Shown here: positions 38,182 to 46,958 of the stretch, piece after piece | How the letters are laid out: the number at the start of each line of letters is the position of its first letter | Position numbering within the stretch: position 1 is the first letter of the stretch | NCBI RefSeq assembly: GCF_000759345.1 | Contig: NZ_JPZL01000002.1 | Location: 1-64,000, forward strand | DNA length: 64,000 bases | Reading direction: 5' to 3' | From: Litchfieldella xinjiangensis | Lineage (GTDB): Bacteria > Pseudomonadota > Gammaproteobacteria > Pseudomonadales > Halomonadaceae | Position numbers and translations under genes: made by a program | The notes under the pieces: generated by a model | Databases searched by the model: none | The model's input: only the letters and a program-made list of their open reading frames with translations | Told to the model about the DNA's origin: nothing

Positions 38182-39051
38182 GTGAAGCTGCTGATATTGG
38201 ATGCCGGGCACTGTCTGAGCCTGGCCTTGGCACGGGAAGCCAATCGTCGCAGCGATACCGAGCTGGTGATAGAAGCCGGACTGGGCCTGACATCGGAGCG
38301 CCTTGCCGAGATCGCCCCGGATGCGTTGGTGATCCCGCCGTTGACGCAGCCGATCACGGCCGAGCCGGCCGCTGTCGTAGCCCACGCCGAGGCGGTCGAG
38401 GACTGCCTGACGCTGTGCCGCGAGTCGCAGATACCTCTGGTATGGTGCGTCTCGGATCAGCTCTACGAGGATGGCTTCGACGAGCCGATCGATGAACACA
38501 TGATCCCTGCGCCACGTGATGAAAGCTTACGCCGGCTGATCGTCACCGGGGATCGCATACGTGAGCGATATCCACGTCACCTTATCGTGCGGCTAGGCCC
38601 ATTGTTCGCCCTGGATGGTGCCGAAGCGTGGTTGAACCAGCTGATCGATAGCCTGATCGCCGGCGATGAGGTGAGGGCTGCGGAAGATGTCATATTCTGC
38701 CCGACATCGGCGGACGCAGCCGCCATGGCGTTGCTCGGCATACTGCATCAGCTCCACTGCGGTGCTGAGGCATGGGGTGCCTATCACTTGGCGGGGACCG
38801 AGCCGGTGAGTGCCTATACCTTTGCTTCGATGGTGCGCACGCAACTGATGACGCGTCTCGAAGGGGCTGGCGAGACATTGACTCTGGGGCCGCTGCGGGC
38901 CTTGAAACATCATCACGGTCAGCCGCTGCGCCGGGTACTCAACTGCCGCCGCGTGCTGGAGGCGTTTGGAGTACACCAGAAACCTTGGCGACTGGAAGTG
39001 GGGCGCCTATTGGACGTCTGGTTTGTTGCACGGGCCGAGGAGATGGCATGA
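38182..39051 (+). CDS. Sugar-nucleotide-binding SDR-like protein (RmlD-like, degenerate)
   Basis: This 289-residue protein resembles the NAD-binding epimerase/reductase family (RmlD-like) in layout: an N-terminal alpha/beta fold, RLGPLF around 132-137, and a C-terminal GAYHLAGTEPVSAYTFASMV stretch. The glycine-rich nucleotide loop is degenerate (LDAGHCLSLALA), and no clear YxxxK active site is seen. It may therefore bind a ligand rather than be a normal oxidoreductase. It starts at GTG after an AAGGAG, and its stop overlaps plsC by 4 bases (ATGA). Function unknown. Confidence 0.7.
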   Translation: MKLLILDAGHCLSLALAREANRRSDTELVIEAGLGLTSERLAEIAPDALVIPPLTQPITAEPAAVVAHAEAVEDCLTLCRESQIPLVWCVSDQLYEDGFDEPIDEHMIPAPRDESLRRLIVTGDRIRERYPRHLIVRLGPLFALDGAEAWLNQLIDSLIAGDEVRAAEDVIFCPTSADAAAMALLGILHQLHCGAEAWGAYHLAGTEPVSAYTFASMVRTQLMTRLEGAGETLTLGPLRALKHHHGQPLRRVLNCRRVLEAFGVHQKPWRLEVGRLLDVWFVARAEEMA

Positions 39052-39809
39052 ACCTCTTGCGTAGCCTGATCTTCTACCTGGGCTATTTTTCGGCAATGCT
39101 GGTGTGTGGCGTTTTCATGCTGCCTGTCGCCCCGTTCCTTCCGCTCAGGGGACGCTACCGCCTGCTGAACCTGTACAACCACTTCATCGTTGCCTGGTTT
39201 CGGATTAGTTGCGGCGTGCGCTATGACATTCGGGGCCGTGACCATGTGCCCACAGGTTCCTGCGTCATCCTCGCCAATCACCAGTGCGAGTGGGAAACGG
39301 TCTTCCTGCAACTATTGAAGCCGCCCGTTTGTACGGTATTGAAAAAGGAGCTTTTGAATTTTCCGATATTCGGCTGGGCGCTACGCCTGCTACGGCCCAT
39401 AGCGGTGGATCGCTCAAGACCCGCGCGGGCCATGAAGCAGGTCCTGACCCAAGGGAAGGAGCGCCTGGAGTCGGGAATGTCGATATTGATATTTCCCGAG
39501 GGTACGCGTGTCGAACCGGGGCAGCGCCGCCGCTATAACAAGAGCGGGACGGTCATTGCCTGCCGGGCGGGCGTTCCCGTACTGCCCGTTGCGCATAACG
39601 CCGGAGAACGCTGGCCAGGGCATTACTGGATCAAGAACCCGGGTGCGCTGAATGTAGTCGTGGGCCCTCCCATCGAGACCCGTGATCGCACCCCGGAAGC
39701 GGTGCTCGCCGAGGTCGAGGAATGGATCGAGACCACGCTTCAGGAAATATCCGGGGTACCCCGCCCACCGCGGGAAGCGGCGATGGCGACTGCCCCGTTA
39801 CCGGGCTGA
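39048..39809 (+). CDS. plsC: 1-acyl-sn-glycerol-3-phosphate acyltransferase
   Basis: PlsC acylates lysophosphatidate to phosphatidate in membrane lipid synthesis. The ATG at 39048 overlaps the previous stop (ATGA); a longer frame upstream in another reading is a shadow of the preceding gene. The 253-residue protein has an N-terminal membrane segment (8-31), the catalytic box NHQCEWET with His78 and Glu83 (HX4E in place of the classical HX4D), and FPEGTR at 149-154. Its last 179 bases are overlapped antisense by the chemoreceptor frame. Confidence 0.9.
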   Translation: MNLLRSLIFYLGYFSAMLVCGVFMLPVAPFLPLRGRYRLLNLYNHFIVAWFRISCGVRYDIRGRDHVPTGSCVILANHQCEWETVFLQLLKPPVCTVLKKELLNFPIFGWALRLLRPIAVDRSRPARAMKQVLTQGKERLESGMSILIFPEGTRVEPGQRRRYNKSGTVIACRAGVPVLPVAHNAGERWPGHYWIKNPGALNVVVGPPIETRDRTPEAVLAEVEEWIETTLQEISGVPRPPREAAMATAPLPG

Positions 39810-41553
39810 CCACCCTGAAATAGACTCCCAGAATGAAGGACGCGGCGGCAAAGGCTTCCCACTCGGCTTCCTGCTTCTGCGCCTTTTTCTGAACTGGCGC
39901 GGACGGTTGGGAGCGCTGGGATGCGCTGGGCTGACTGGACGGAGGCGTCAACGAAGCAGCGGCGCGTGGCGCCGGAAGGGTCGCAGAACTGTGCTGGGAG
40001 GCCAGGCGGAACTGAGAAACGGCTGTTTCCAACTGGGCGGCCTGGTCTTCCAGTGACGCCGCGGCCGCCGAGGCCTGCTCGACCAACGCAGCGTTCTGCT
40101 GGGTGACCTGATCCATCTGCGAAATGGCCTGATTGACCTGCTCGATGCCGCTGCTCTGCTCCTGAGAGGCCGCCGAGATTTCATCCATGATATCCGTCAC
40201 GCGGCGTACCGAGGCCACGACGTCGCGCATGGTAGCGCCCGCGCTTTCGACCAAGGCAGAACCTTGCTGTACTTGGGTGGATGAGGCTTCGATCAGCGCC
40301 TTGATCTCCTTGGCGGCGTCGGCACTACGACTGGCCAGATTGCGCACCTCGCCTGCCACGACAGCAAAGCCACGACCCTGTTCGCCGGCACGGGCTGCCT
40401 CGACCGAGGCATTCAGCGCCAAGATATTGGTCTGGAAGGCGATCGAGTCGATGACGCCAATGATATCCACGACCTTCTTGGAGCTATCGGCAATGCCATG
40501 CATGGTGGTAATCACGTTATCGACGACATCGCCGCCACGGCCTGCCGTGGTCGAAGCATCGTTGGCGAGCGTGCTGCCCTGGCGGGCGTTGTCGGCATTC
40601 TGACGCACGGTCGCGGTGAGCTGTTCCATACTCGCGGCGGTTTCCTGCAGAGCGGCCGCCTGTTCCTCGGTGCGCGAGGAAAGGTCGGCATTGCCTGAGG
40701 CGATCTCGCGTGCGCCGACATGTATTGAGCCGCTGCTGTTACGCACGGTGGAAACCGTATGACCCAGGCCCTGTTGCATGTGCTGCATGGCCGCATAGAG
40801 CTTACCGATCTCATTGCGTCCACGGTCCTCGATCTGGCGTGACAGGTCGCCTTGGGCAATACCTTCGAAGTGACTGACGGCTTCCTGCAGCGGTTTGACC
40901 ACGGTGCGGGTCATGGCCATACGCACCAGGATGACCAAGGCAACAGTCAGCACCAGTAATGCGATCTCGATGTAGCCGAATAGCGATGCCTGGGCCTCGA
41001 AGTCCTCGATCAATGTATCGCCGCGTGCACCGGCATAATCGATGAAGGTCTGGCTGGCGTTACGGAATTCGCCTTTTGCGATATCAACTTGAGACGTCAG
41101 GGCATGGAAGGCCTCGACGTTGCTGCGCTCCAGCTCACGTTGTTGCTGGGAGATCCCTTCGATCAGCTTGGCATGGGCGGAGACGATGTTCTGCTCATGT
41201 TCACGTCCGGAGGCGGTTTTCGGTGAATCAACGTATTGGTTGAAGCGCGTTTCGGCGCGGCCCATGGCGGCTTGTGCCTCGGCCTGATTGGTACTGGCCA
41301 GGCGCGCATCGCTATTGTTTTGCGCATCGGCAAAACGCTCCAGATACAACTGCGCATCGGCCAGGTGGGCGCGGGTCAAGGAGATCGCATTGAGCTGGGT
41401 GACATTGATCAGGTCGAGTTCTTTCAATGCCTGATCCCCCTTGTGACTGGAGAGATATCCCAGGCCAGACACGAGCAGGATGAATAAACTGAACAGTACC
41501 AGGACTGAGGTCAGGCTGGCATTGATCGATAGATTGCGTAATACACGGGTCAT
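39631..41553 (-). CDS. Methyl-accepting chemotaxis protein with extended C-terminus
   Basis: This is a transmembrane chemoreceptor that controls CheA. The ATG at 41553 (GAGGAA upstream) gives [14 protein letters not shown] with TM1 (about 12-34), a periplasmic four-helix-type sensor (35-195), TM2 (about 195-216), HAMP (216-270), and a signalling domain with the hairpin tip [39 protein letters not shown]. The frame reaches EWEAF at 564-568, like the CheR-binding C-terminal pentapeptide, but then runs 72 more residues, antisense to plsC. The ligand is unknown. Confidence 0.88.
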   Translation of the reverse strand: MTRVLRNLSINASLTSVLVLFSLFILLVSGLGYLSSHKGDQALKELDLINVTQLNAISLTRAHLADAQLYLERFADAQNNSDARLASTNQAEAQAAMGRAETRFNQYVDSPKTASGREHEQNIVSAHAKLIEGISQQQRELERSNVEAFHALTSQVDIAKGEFRNASQTFIDYAGARGDTLIEDFEAQASLFGYIEIALLVLTVALVILVRMAMTRTVVKPLQEAVSHFEGIAQGDLSRQIEDRGRNEIGKLYAAMQHMQQGLGHTVSTVRNSSGSIHVGAREIASGNADLSSRTEEQAAALQETAASMEQLTATVRQNADNARQGSTLANDASTTAGRGGDVVDNVITTMHGIADSSKKVVDIIGVIDSIAFQTNILALNASVEAARAGEQGRGFAVVAGEVRNLASRSADAAKEIKALIEASSTQVQQGSALVESAGATMRDVVASVRRVTDIMDEISAASQEQSSGIEQVNQAISQMDQVTQQNAALVEQASAAAASLEDQAAQLETAVSQFRLASQHSSATLPAPRAAASLTPPSSQPSASQRSQPSAPVQKKAQKQEAEWEAFAAASFILGVYFRVVSPVTGQSPSPLPAVGGVPRIFPEAWSRSIPRPRRAPLPGCDHGSRWEGPRLHSAHPGS

Positions 41554-41595
41554 GGTCGTTCCTCTTCTTAGGGGCGACGGGAGGCGCCCCGGCAT

Positions 41596-41937
41596 ACGAG
41601 CACTGGGCCAAGAGGTGTCTATTGGCCCAAGCTAATTTCAATTGGTTTTTTTTAGTGATCTTTGCGCTCTGGTATTGGTGTTATCGTCACGGCGAGTAAA
41701 AAATTGAATTGGAAGCGCCTGATTAAGCGGTCTGTTGCCTATATTTCAAAATCAAGCCGATGAATCAATTAGTTACTGAGGGATAAATACTTCGCATTTG
41801 GTTTGAAACGCTTAATATACAAATTAAATTAAGCCTGCTTATTATTATTCAGTTAAATGCTACTTCGCTCAGCGGTGAGGTGCTTACTGTGCTAACGTAT
41901 CCTTGTGTATATGCGACTGCCCGCAAGGAGGGAGAAA
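41596..41937 (+). other. AT-rich intergenic region
   Basis: This gene-free gap between the divergent chemoreceptor and lipoprotein genes is strikingly AT-rich for this window. It holds an inverted repeat GCTTAAT (41810-41816) / ATTAAGC (41828-41834) with an 11-base spacer, and a weak promoter candidate TTACTG-18-TATATG (41884-41913) reading into the lipoprotein gene. No ORF is supported. Confidence 0.5.
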
Positions 41938-42138
41938 ATGGAAGGGAATCAACTACGCAAATGGGGCATGGCCCTGCTGTTGGTGCTGAGCGTCGTCGGT
42001 ATGGCAGGCTGCGATAACGAAGGTCCTGCCGAGCAGGCGGGAGAAAATATCGACGAGTCCATGGAGCAGGCAGGTGAGACCATGGAAGAGCTGGGCGACA
42101 ATATTCAGGAATCGGCTGACGAGGCGCAGGAAAACTGA
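41938..42138 (+). CDS. Small lipoprotein with acidic helical tail
   Basis: This 66-residue protein starts at an ATG 6 bases after an AGGAGGGAG, a strong ribosome-binding site. A lipoprotein signal peptide (residues 9-24) ends in a lipobox-like MAGC. The mature part is only about 42 residues and mostly acidic (Glu/Asp-rich), with pseudo-repeats EQAGENIDESMEQAGETMEELGD that predict an amphipathic helix or coiled coil. Asp at +2 after the cysteine suggests inner-membrane retention by the enterobacterial rule. Function unknown. A terminator follows. Confidence 0.75.
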   Translation: MEGNQLRKWGMALLLVLSVVGMAGCDNEGPAEQAGENIDESMEQAGETMEELGDNIQESADEAQEN

Positions 42139-42168
42139 TTGCTGTGGCCTGAAACCGCGTTCCGAAAC

Positions 42169-42205
42169 GCAAGAGGCCGGCCCTTGGGGCCGGCCTCTTG
42201 CCGTT
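42169..42205 (+). terminator. Terminator between lipoprotein and Tim44-domain genes
   Basis: A 15-bp perfect stem GCAAGAGGCCGGCCC/GGGCCGGCCTCTTGC with a TTG core is followed by CGTTT. The genes on either side converge, so it probably serves both. Confidence 0.7.
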
Positions 42206-42215
42206 TGGATGGAGC

Positions 42216-43040
42216 TCAGTGAGGGTTTTGCTCGATCCCCTGAACATACCAGGGCGCGCCATCCTGCAGCTCTCGAGTCAGATGCCAGGTCTCGTTGAAG
42301 GCCGTCTCCTCGCCATTTTCGTCGAGGATGCCATGGAAGATCACCGTGGCTTCCGCTGAATTACCCGTTTCGCGTACCTCGCCCAGCTCCGCAAGTAGAC
42401 GCACGACCTCGGTCCGGTTGTTGGCCGGGTGCTGGTCGCGCTCGGCGCGTAGCAGGTTATACAGCTCCGGTGTGACGTACTCCTGGATGCCGCTGAAGTC
42501 GTTGTTGTCCCAGGCGCGCTGCAAGGTCATGAAATGCTCCTTGGCCCCGCCCAGGAAGCGCTCCCTGTCGAACCAGGTCGGCATGGGGCTCGGCCCGCCG
42601 AATGCAGGGGCGGTTGATGCTGCGGGCTGGGGTTGCGGTTGGCCGAGCCCTCCGGAACGTGGTTCGACACCGCCCGGTGTCGCTACGGCCGGCCGGCGAC
42701 GGGCCAGCAGCCGGAACGCCAGGAAGGCCACACCGGCGACCAGAAGAATATCCATTAACCGCAACTCGTCGAAGGCGCCGCCGAAGAACAGCGCGGCCAG
42801 CAATCCTCCGGCGAGGAGGCCACCCACCATGCCGCCGGCACGTCCCGGTGCGCGAGCACCCGCTTGCTGGCCGGCTGCGGCTGGCGCCGCCTGGCGGCTG
42901 GGAGCTGCAGCCGTGCTTTCGGTAGAGCGCGAGAAAGAGCCGAAACTCTTGCCGCCACCCAGGCGGCGTGCCTCGGCATCGTCAATAGCCAGACTGAAAC
43001 CCAGCATGCCGACCAACAGCATGATCATGAAATGTCGCAT
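42216..43040 (-). CDS. Tim44-domain (Tim44/TimA-like) membrane protein
   Basis: This 274-residue protein has an N-terminal signal peptide or anchor (1-24, ending AEA), then a basic segment (RRLGGGKSFGSFSRS), an Ala-rich linker, and two hydrophobic stretches (about 70-90 and 95-112). It ends in a Tim44-like C-terminal domain (about 155-270) with RAWDNNDFSGIQEYVTPELYNLL and HGILDENGEETAFNETWHLTRE. Homologues are common in proteobacteria and have no settled function. It converges with the lipoprotein gene and diverges from the hydrolase. Confidence 0.82.
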   Translation of the reverse strand: MRHFMIMLLVGMLGFSLAIDDAEARRLGGGKSFGSFSRSTESTAAAPSRQAAPAAAGQQAGARAPGRAGGMVGGLLAGGLLAALFFGGAFDELRLMDILLVAGVAFLAFRLLARRRPAVATPGGVEPRSGGLGQPQPQPAASTAPAFGGPSPMPTWFDRERFLGGAKEHFMTLQRAWDNNDFSGIQEYVTPELYNLLRAERDQHPANNRTEVVRLLAELGEVRETGNSAEATVIFHGILDENGEETAFNETWHLTRELQDGAPWYVQGIEQNPH

Positions 43041-43094
43041 CGAGGAGAGTCTCCGTGAGTGGCGTTAAAAAGCGAATCGCGACATTCTACCGGT

Positions 43095-43121
43095 TATTCT
43101 CGAAATAAGATCAGGAGAATA
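43095..43121 (+). promoter_or_regulatory. Inverted repeat in the divergent gap
   Basis: TATTCTC (43095-43101) and GAGAATA (43115-43121) form a 7-bp inverted repeat with a 13-base spacer, just before the ribosome-binding site of the hydrolase gene. It could be an operator or an mRNA hairpin. Confidence 0.25.
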
Positions 43122-43130
43122 GGAGGAGAC

Positions 43131-43703
43131 ATGCGCATTTCCCGCGATCAAAGCCTCATGGTGATCGTCGACCTCCAGGCGAAACTACTGCCGGTCATCG
43201 ACGGCGGTGAGCAGGCAGTCGCCGAGGCCACCTGGCTTGGGTCGCTGGCCTTGGAACTCAATGTGCCGGTTTGGTTCACCGAACAGTATCCCGAGGGACT
43301 GGGCGCGAGCGATCCACGCTTGCTCGAGCGGCTCCCCACCGCCAGGCGCTGGGAAAAACACCACTTCGGTGCTCATGACGAAACGGACTTCGCCCGCACC
43401 CTGGTAGAAACGGGCTGTCGACAGGTCATCGTCTGTGGCACAGAAGCCCATGTGTGTGTGCTTCAGACCGCGTTGGGTCTGCTCGAGGCAGGGTACAGCG
43501 TGTATTGGCTGGTCGAGGCGTGTGCCAGCCGGCGCCCCGAGGAGGCCCGGCTGGCCAAGGAACGGGCCGTGTCGGCGGGCGCCGTAGCGGTGAGTGCCGA
43601 CATGGTCGCCTATGAATGGCTGCAACGCTGTGACACCGACACCTTCCGACAGGTTCACCGGGGCTACCTCAAGCCCCGTTCAGGGCGCAATCTGCGCTTT
43701 TAA
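43131..43703 (+). CDS. Isochorismatase-family cysteine hydrolase
   Basis: This 190-residue alpha/beta hydrolase of the isochorismatase/nicotinamidase family has the catalytic triad Asp14 (VDLQ), Lys76 (WEKHHFGA) and Cys109 (GTEAHVCV). It resembles the YcaC-type group of uncertain substrate. The ATG at 43131 follows GGAGGAG by 4 bases; a longer frame upstream lacks support. It diverges from the Tim44-domain gene and converges with yaaA. Whether it acts on nicotinamide, an isochorismate or another amide cannot be told from the sequence. Confidence 0.85.
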   Translation: MRISRDQSLMVIVDLQAKLLPVIDGGEQAVAEATWLGSLALELNVPVWFTEQYPEGLGASDPRLLERLPTARRWEKHHFGAHDETDFARTLVETGCRQVIVCGTEAHVCVLQTALGLLEAGYSVYWLVEACASRRPEEARLAKERAVSAGAVAVSADMVAYEWLQRCDTDTFRQVHRGYLKPRSGRNLRF

Positions 43704-43751
43704 TCCCGAACCGGATGGCGTGCCCCTTCTTTCGAAGGGCTCATTCCCGCT

Positions 43752-44531
43752 CTAGCTGGCCGCCTCTTCTCGGGTGAAGACCAGGGTATCGCCCTCGGAA
43801 AGGATGGCGTTGTAGCGGTAGCCTTCGACATCGAACGCCTTGAGTCCCTCGGGATCGTTCAGCCGCTGGTGAATCATCCAGGCGCTCATCAGCCCGCGGG
43901 CCTTCTTAGCATAGAAGCTGATGATCTTGAACTGGCCGTTCTTGGCATCCTTGAAAACCGGTGTGACGACATGGGCATCGAGCTTTTTGGTATCGACTGC
44001 CTTGAAGTACTCGTTCGAGGCGAGGTTGACCAGCACCTTGCTACCGCTCTCGGCAATCGCCTGGTTAAGCGCGTCGGTCAGGGTTTTCTTCCAGAAGGCG
44101 TAGAGATCCTTGCCCGCCGAGTTGGGCAAGCGCGTGCCCATCTCGAGGCGATAGGGCTGGATCAGGTCGAGGGGGCGCAACAGGCCGTAGAGTCCCGATA
44201 GTATGCGCAGATGGCGCTGGGCGAAGGCATTGTCCTGTTCATTGAACGATTCGGCCTGGAGACCGACATAGACATCGCCTTGGAACGCCTGGACCGCCTG
44301 CTTGGCATTGTCGAGATCGAAAGGGGGATGCCACTCGGCAAATCGTGCTGCGTTGAGCCCGGCCAACTTGTCACTGATGCCCATCAGTTCGGACAGTTGC
44401 TGGGGTGAGTAACCACGCAGGATGTCGATGAGCTCCTGGCTCTTGTCGAGGAAGTCGGGCTGGGTATAGGTAGGCGTGGTGGGAGATGCCTCGAAATCCA
44501 ACGATTTGGCGGGTGAAATCACGCTCAGCAT
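43752..44531 (-). CDS. yaaA: Peroxide stress protein YaaA
   Basis: YaaA (DUF328, formerly UPF0246) lowers intracellular unincorporated iron and limits Fenton damage during peroxide stress in E. coli. The 259-residue protein starts [14 protein letters not shown] and has the family block LNAARFAEW...[39 protein letters not shown] and [19 protein letters not shown]. Length matches E. coli (258). No OxyR site was recognised. Confidence 0.95.
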   Translation of the reverse strand: MLSVISPAKSLDFEASPTTPTYTQPDFLDKSQELIDILRGYSPQQLSELMGISDKLAGLNAARFAEWHPPFDLDNAKQAVQAFQGDVYVGLQAESFNEQDNAFAQRHLRILSGLYGLLRPLDLIQPYRLEMGTRLPNSAGKDLYAFWKKTLTDALNQAIAESGSKVLVNLASNEYFKAVDTKKLDAHVVTPVFKDAKNGQFKIISFYAKKARGLMSAWMIHQRLNDPEGLKAFDVEGYRYNAILSEGDTLVFTREEAAS

Positions 44532-44583
44532 GGTGCCGCTCCAGTCAGCCTAGGAAGAATCGCGAGTATACCAAGGCGGGCCG

Positions 44584-44618
44584 CTTACCGGGGCTATCGT
44601 GGCGATAGCCCCGGTAAG
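44584..44618 (-). terminator. 16-bp perfect hairpin between aldo/keto reductase and yaaA
   Basis: CTTACCGGGGCTATCG pairs perfectly with CGATAGCCCCGGTAAG around TGG. It lies 13 bases after the reductase stop and 52 bases before yaaA on the same strand. No U-run follows, so its strength as a terminator is unclear. Confidence 0.55.
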
Positions 44619-44631
44619 GCAGGGGAATGCT

Positions 44632-45663
44632 TTAGGGACTGGGGTTGGGAATACGCTGATGGACCGCTTCGATGGCGTCCAGTACCTCCTGGTCGAGTTT
44701 GAGAGACTCGCTGGCCAGGTTGGTTTCGAGCTGCGCCATGGTCGTTGCCCCAATGATGTTGCTGGTCAGGAATGGGCGCGAGTTGACGTAGGCCAGTGCC
44801 ATCTGTGAGGGGTCGAGGCCATGCTCGCGGGCAATGCCGACATAGGCCCGGGTCGCTTCGTCGGCCAGATCCGAGGTGTAGCGCTTGAAGCGCTCATAAA
44901 GGGTCAGGCGGCCCTTGGGCGGCCGGGCGCCGTCGAGATACTTGCCCGATAGCATGCCGAAGGCCAGCGGTGAATAAGCCAGCAGTCCGACCCGCTCACG
45001 ATGGGCGATCTCTGCCAGGCCAACCTCGAAGCTGCGGTTGAGCAAGTTGTAGGGGTTCTGGATGCTGGCGACTCGCGGCAGCCCCAGTGTCTCGGCAAGA
45101 TGCAGGCTGCGCATCACGCCCCATGGCGTCTCGTTGGAGAGCCCGATGGCGCGTACCTTGCCGGCGTCCACCAATTCCTTGAGTGCAGACAGGGTCTCCT
45201 CGAGGGGGGTGGCGTCTTCATTGTCATCGGGCACGTAGCCCAGCTTGCCGAAGAAGTTGGTACTGCGGTCGGGCCAATGCAACTGATACAGATCGATATA
45301 GTCTGTCTGCAAACGTTTCAGGCTGGTGTCGATGGCGCGTTGCAGATGGTCGCGCGTCAGGCGCGGGCCGCCGCGAATGTGGCTCATCCCGGGCCCGGCG
45401 GCCTTGGTGGCCAGTATGAGGTCATCGCGGCTACCGCGTGCCTTGAGCCAGGTCCCGATATATTGCTCGGTCCGCCCTTGGGTCTCGGCCATCGGGGGGA
45501 CCGGATACATTTCGGCGGTGTCGATGAAATTGATGCCAAAAGCCACGGCGCGATCGAGCTGTTCGTGGGCCTCGGATTCGCTATTTTGTTCGCCGAACGT
45601 CATGGTACCAAGGCATAGCCGGCTGACCTCGATACCGGTATCGCCCAGGGGTCGGATCTGCAT
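44632..45663 (-). CDS. NADP(H)-dependent aldo/keto reductase (Tas-like)
   Basis: This 343-residue TIM-barrel aldo/keto reductase (E. coli Tas 346) has the catalytic tetrad Asp48, Tyr53 (DTAEMYP), Lys87 (LATKAAG) and His129 (LYQLHW). The IGLSNETPWG block and the C-terminal NADPH-contact region SNIIGATTMAQLETNL are present. The physiological substrate is unknown. The ATG begins MQIRPLGDTGIEVS. It is followed by yaaA on the same strand. Confidence 0.93.
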   Translation of the reverse strand: MQIRPLGDTGIEVSRLCLGTMTFGEQNSESEAHEQLDRAVAFGINFIDTAEMYPVPPMAETQGRTEQYIGTWLKARGSRDDLILATKAAGPGMSHIRGGPRLTRDHLQRAIDTSLKRLQTDYIDLYQLHWPDRSTNFFGKLGYVPDDNEDATPLEETLSALKELVDAGKVRAIGLSNETPWGVMRSLHLAETLGLPRVASIQNPYNLLNRSFEVGLAEIAHRERVGLLAYSPLAFGMLSGKYLDGARPPKGRLTLYERFKRYTSDLADEATRAYVGIAREHGLDPSQMALAYVNSRPFLTSNIIGATTMAQLETNLASESLKLDQEVLDAIEAVHQRIPNPSP

Positions 45664-45819
45664 TCATCGCTCCATCGCACTAGGAATGAAATCGCATGGT
45701 AGCCGCGCCTAACGCGAGCGGCAAATGACGGGGGTTGAGTCGGCTTCGAGGTGGGCGTATGCTTGCCGCCCATTGCCCCGGCAGAGCCCGGCTGGCCCAA
45801 GCATGAGAGCCGATGGTGC

Positions 45820-45839
45820 CAGGTACAGGACGGTACCTG
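45820..45839 (+). promoter_or_regulatory. Palindrome upstream of the Sel1-repeat gene
   Basis: CAGGTAC and GTACCTG flank a 6-base spacer, 37 bases before the Sel1 gene start in the divergent gap. It could be an operator. Confidence 0.25.
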
Positions 45840-45876
45840 CTATCGTATCAGTCAACGAGAACCAAGGTTGTTTGCC

Positions 45877-46380
45877 ATGTCGCAGGCATCTTCTCTGTTC
45901 ACTCGCCTCGAGTATCGCCTGGCGGAGCAATTATTTCGCGCACGCTGGTTGCCGCGCTCGCCGCGTACCCAGCGTTTGACCATGCGCCTGTTCCAACGGT
46001 GTGCCGATGCGGGTCACACGTCGGCGCTGGCTGTGTATGGCAACGTGCTGTTTCAGCGCGCCATCAGCCCGCAGGACAAGGCACGCGGGGCTAGCTATGT
46101 GCTCAAGGCCGCCCACAGTGGCGATGCCTATGCACAGTATCAGGCTGCGCGTATCTACGAGCACGGGTGCGCGCAGTACCCGCGTCGCGAGGATCATGCC
46201 GTGACCTGGTTTGCCCGTTCCGGCGAGGCAGGCTATGCCCAGGCCGCACTGCGCCTGGCTCAAGCCTACCGCTGGGGCGAGCTGGGCCTGCCGGTGGATG
46301 CACAGCGTGCCGACTACTGGCAGCGCCTGGCTGATCATGCTGGCGCATTTGCCGAACCCCAACAACTCGTCCACCACTGA
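45877..46380 (+). CDS. Sel1-like repeat protein
   Basis: This 167-residue protein has about three Sel1-like (TPR-related) helical repeats: AGHTSALAVYGNVLF, GDAYAQYQAARIYEHG and AGYAQAALRLAQAYRWGELG. There is no signal peptide. Such repeats bind other proteins, and the partner is unknown. The ATG at 45877 (AAGGT upstream) gives MSQASSLFTRLEYRLAEQLF; an earlier in-frame ATG would add a cysteine/proline-rich unconserved stretch. It is followed after 47 bases by the exonuclease gene, possibly in one operon. Confidence 0.78.
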   Translation: MSQASSLFTRLEYRLAEQLFRARWLPRSPRTQRLTMRLFQRCADAGHTSALAVYGNVLFQRAISPQDKARGASYVLKAAHSGDAYAQYQAARIYEHGCAQYPRREDHAVTWFARSGEAGYAQAALRLAQAYRWGELGLPVDAQRADYWQRLADHAGAFAEPQQLVHH

Positions 46381-46427
46381 GCGAGCCACTGGCGCGGCCT
46401 TACGCCAATACAGAGGATGCCGTTCAC

Positions 46428-46955
46428 GTGACGCTGCCTATCTTGCTAGACATCGAAGCGTCCGGGTTCGGACGTGGCAGCTATCCGATCGAGGTCGGCC
46501 TGGCCCGGCCTGACGGCAGTATCTGTGCTTTCTTGATTCATCCCCTTGATGAGTGGGTTCACTGGGACCCCAAGGCCGAACTGCTGCATGGCATTTCCCG
46601 TGCGCGACTGGTACGCGAGGGACATCCGGTCGTCGAGGTGGCGCGGTGGCTCAACGATGAGCTGTCTGAAGCCGGCGTGGCCTACAGCGATAGCTGGGGT
46701 TACGACAATACTTGGCTGTCGCTGCTCTTTCACCATGCCGGGATGCTGCCGCGCTTTCGCCTCGAGGCCCTGCGTCGCCTGCTTTGTGATCAGCAACTCA
46801 GCCAGTGGAAGGCGACCAAGGAAGCGCTGATACGTGAGTGCGCTATCCAGCGCCACCGGGCAGGGGCCGACGCCCGCTTGTTGCAACTCACCTATGAACG
46901 TACCCGGCAGATCGCCCTGAACCTGCCGGGGCACGAAGCGCCCGACACCGACTGA
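46428..46955 (+). CDS. DEDDh-type 3'-5' exonuclease-like protein
   Basis: This 175-residue stand-alone exonuclease domain has Exo I motif LLDIEASGFG (Asp8, Glu10), Exo II Asp93 (WGYDNTWL) and Exo III His143/Asp148 (RHRAGAD), the DEDDh set of the RNase T/DnaQ fold. The substrate, RNA or DNA, is unknown. It starts at GTG and ends 3 bases before the convergent oxidoreductase stop. Confidence 0.82.
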   Translation: MTLPILLDIEASGFGRGSYPIEVGLARPDGSICAFLIHPLDEWVHWDPKAELLHGISRARLVREGHPVVEVARWLNDELSEAGVAYSDSWGYDNTWLSLLFHHAGMLPRFRLEALRRLLCDQQLSQWKATKEALIRECAIQRHRAGADARLLQLTYERTRQIALNLPGHEAPDTD

Positions 46956-46958
46956 CGG

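Noticed and set aside
41554-41700. Sigma-28 (FliA) promoter for the chemoreceptor
   Set aside because: No TAAA-N15-GCCGATAA match was found; GACGATAA near 41690 lacks a proper -35.
42602-42925. Plus-strand frames antisense to the Tim44-domain gene
   Set aside because: Low-complexity Ala/Arg/Pro translation typical of shadow frames; the minus-strand protein has a coherent signal peptide and domain.
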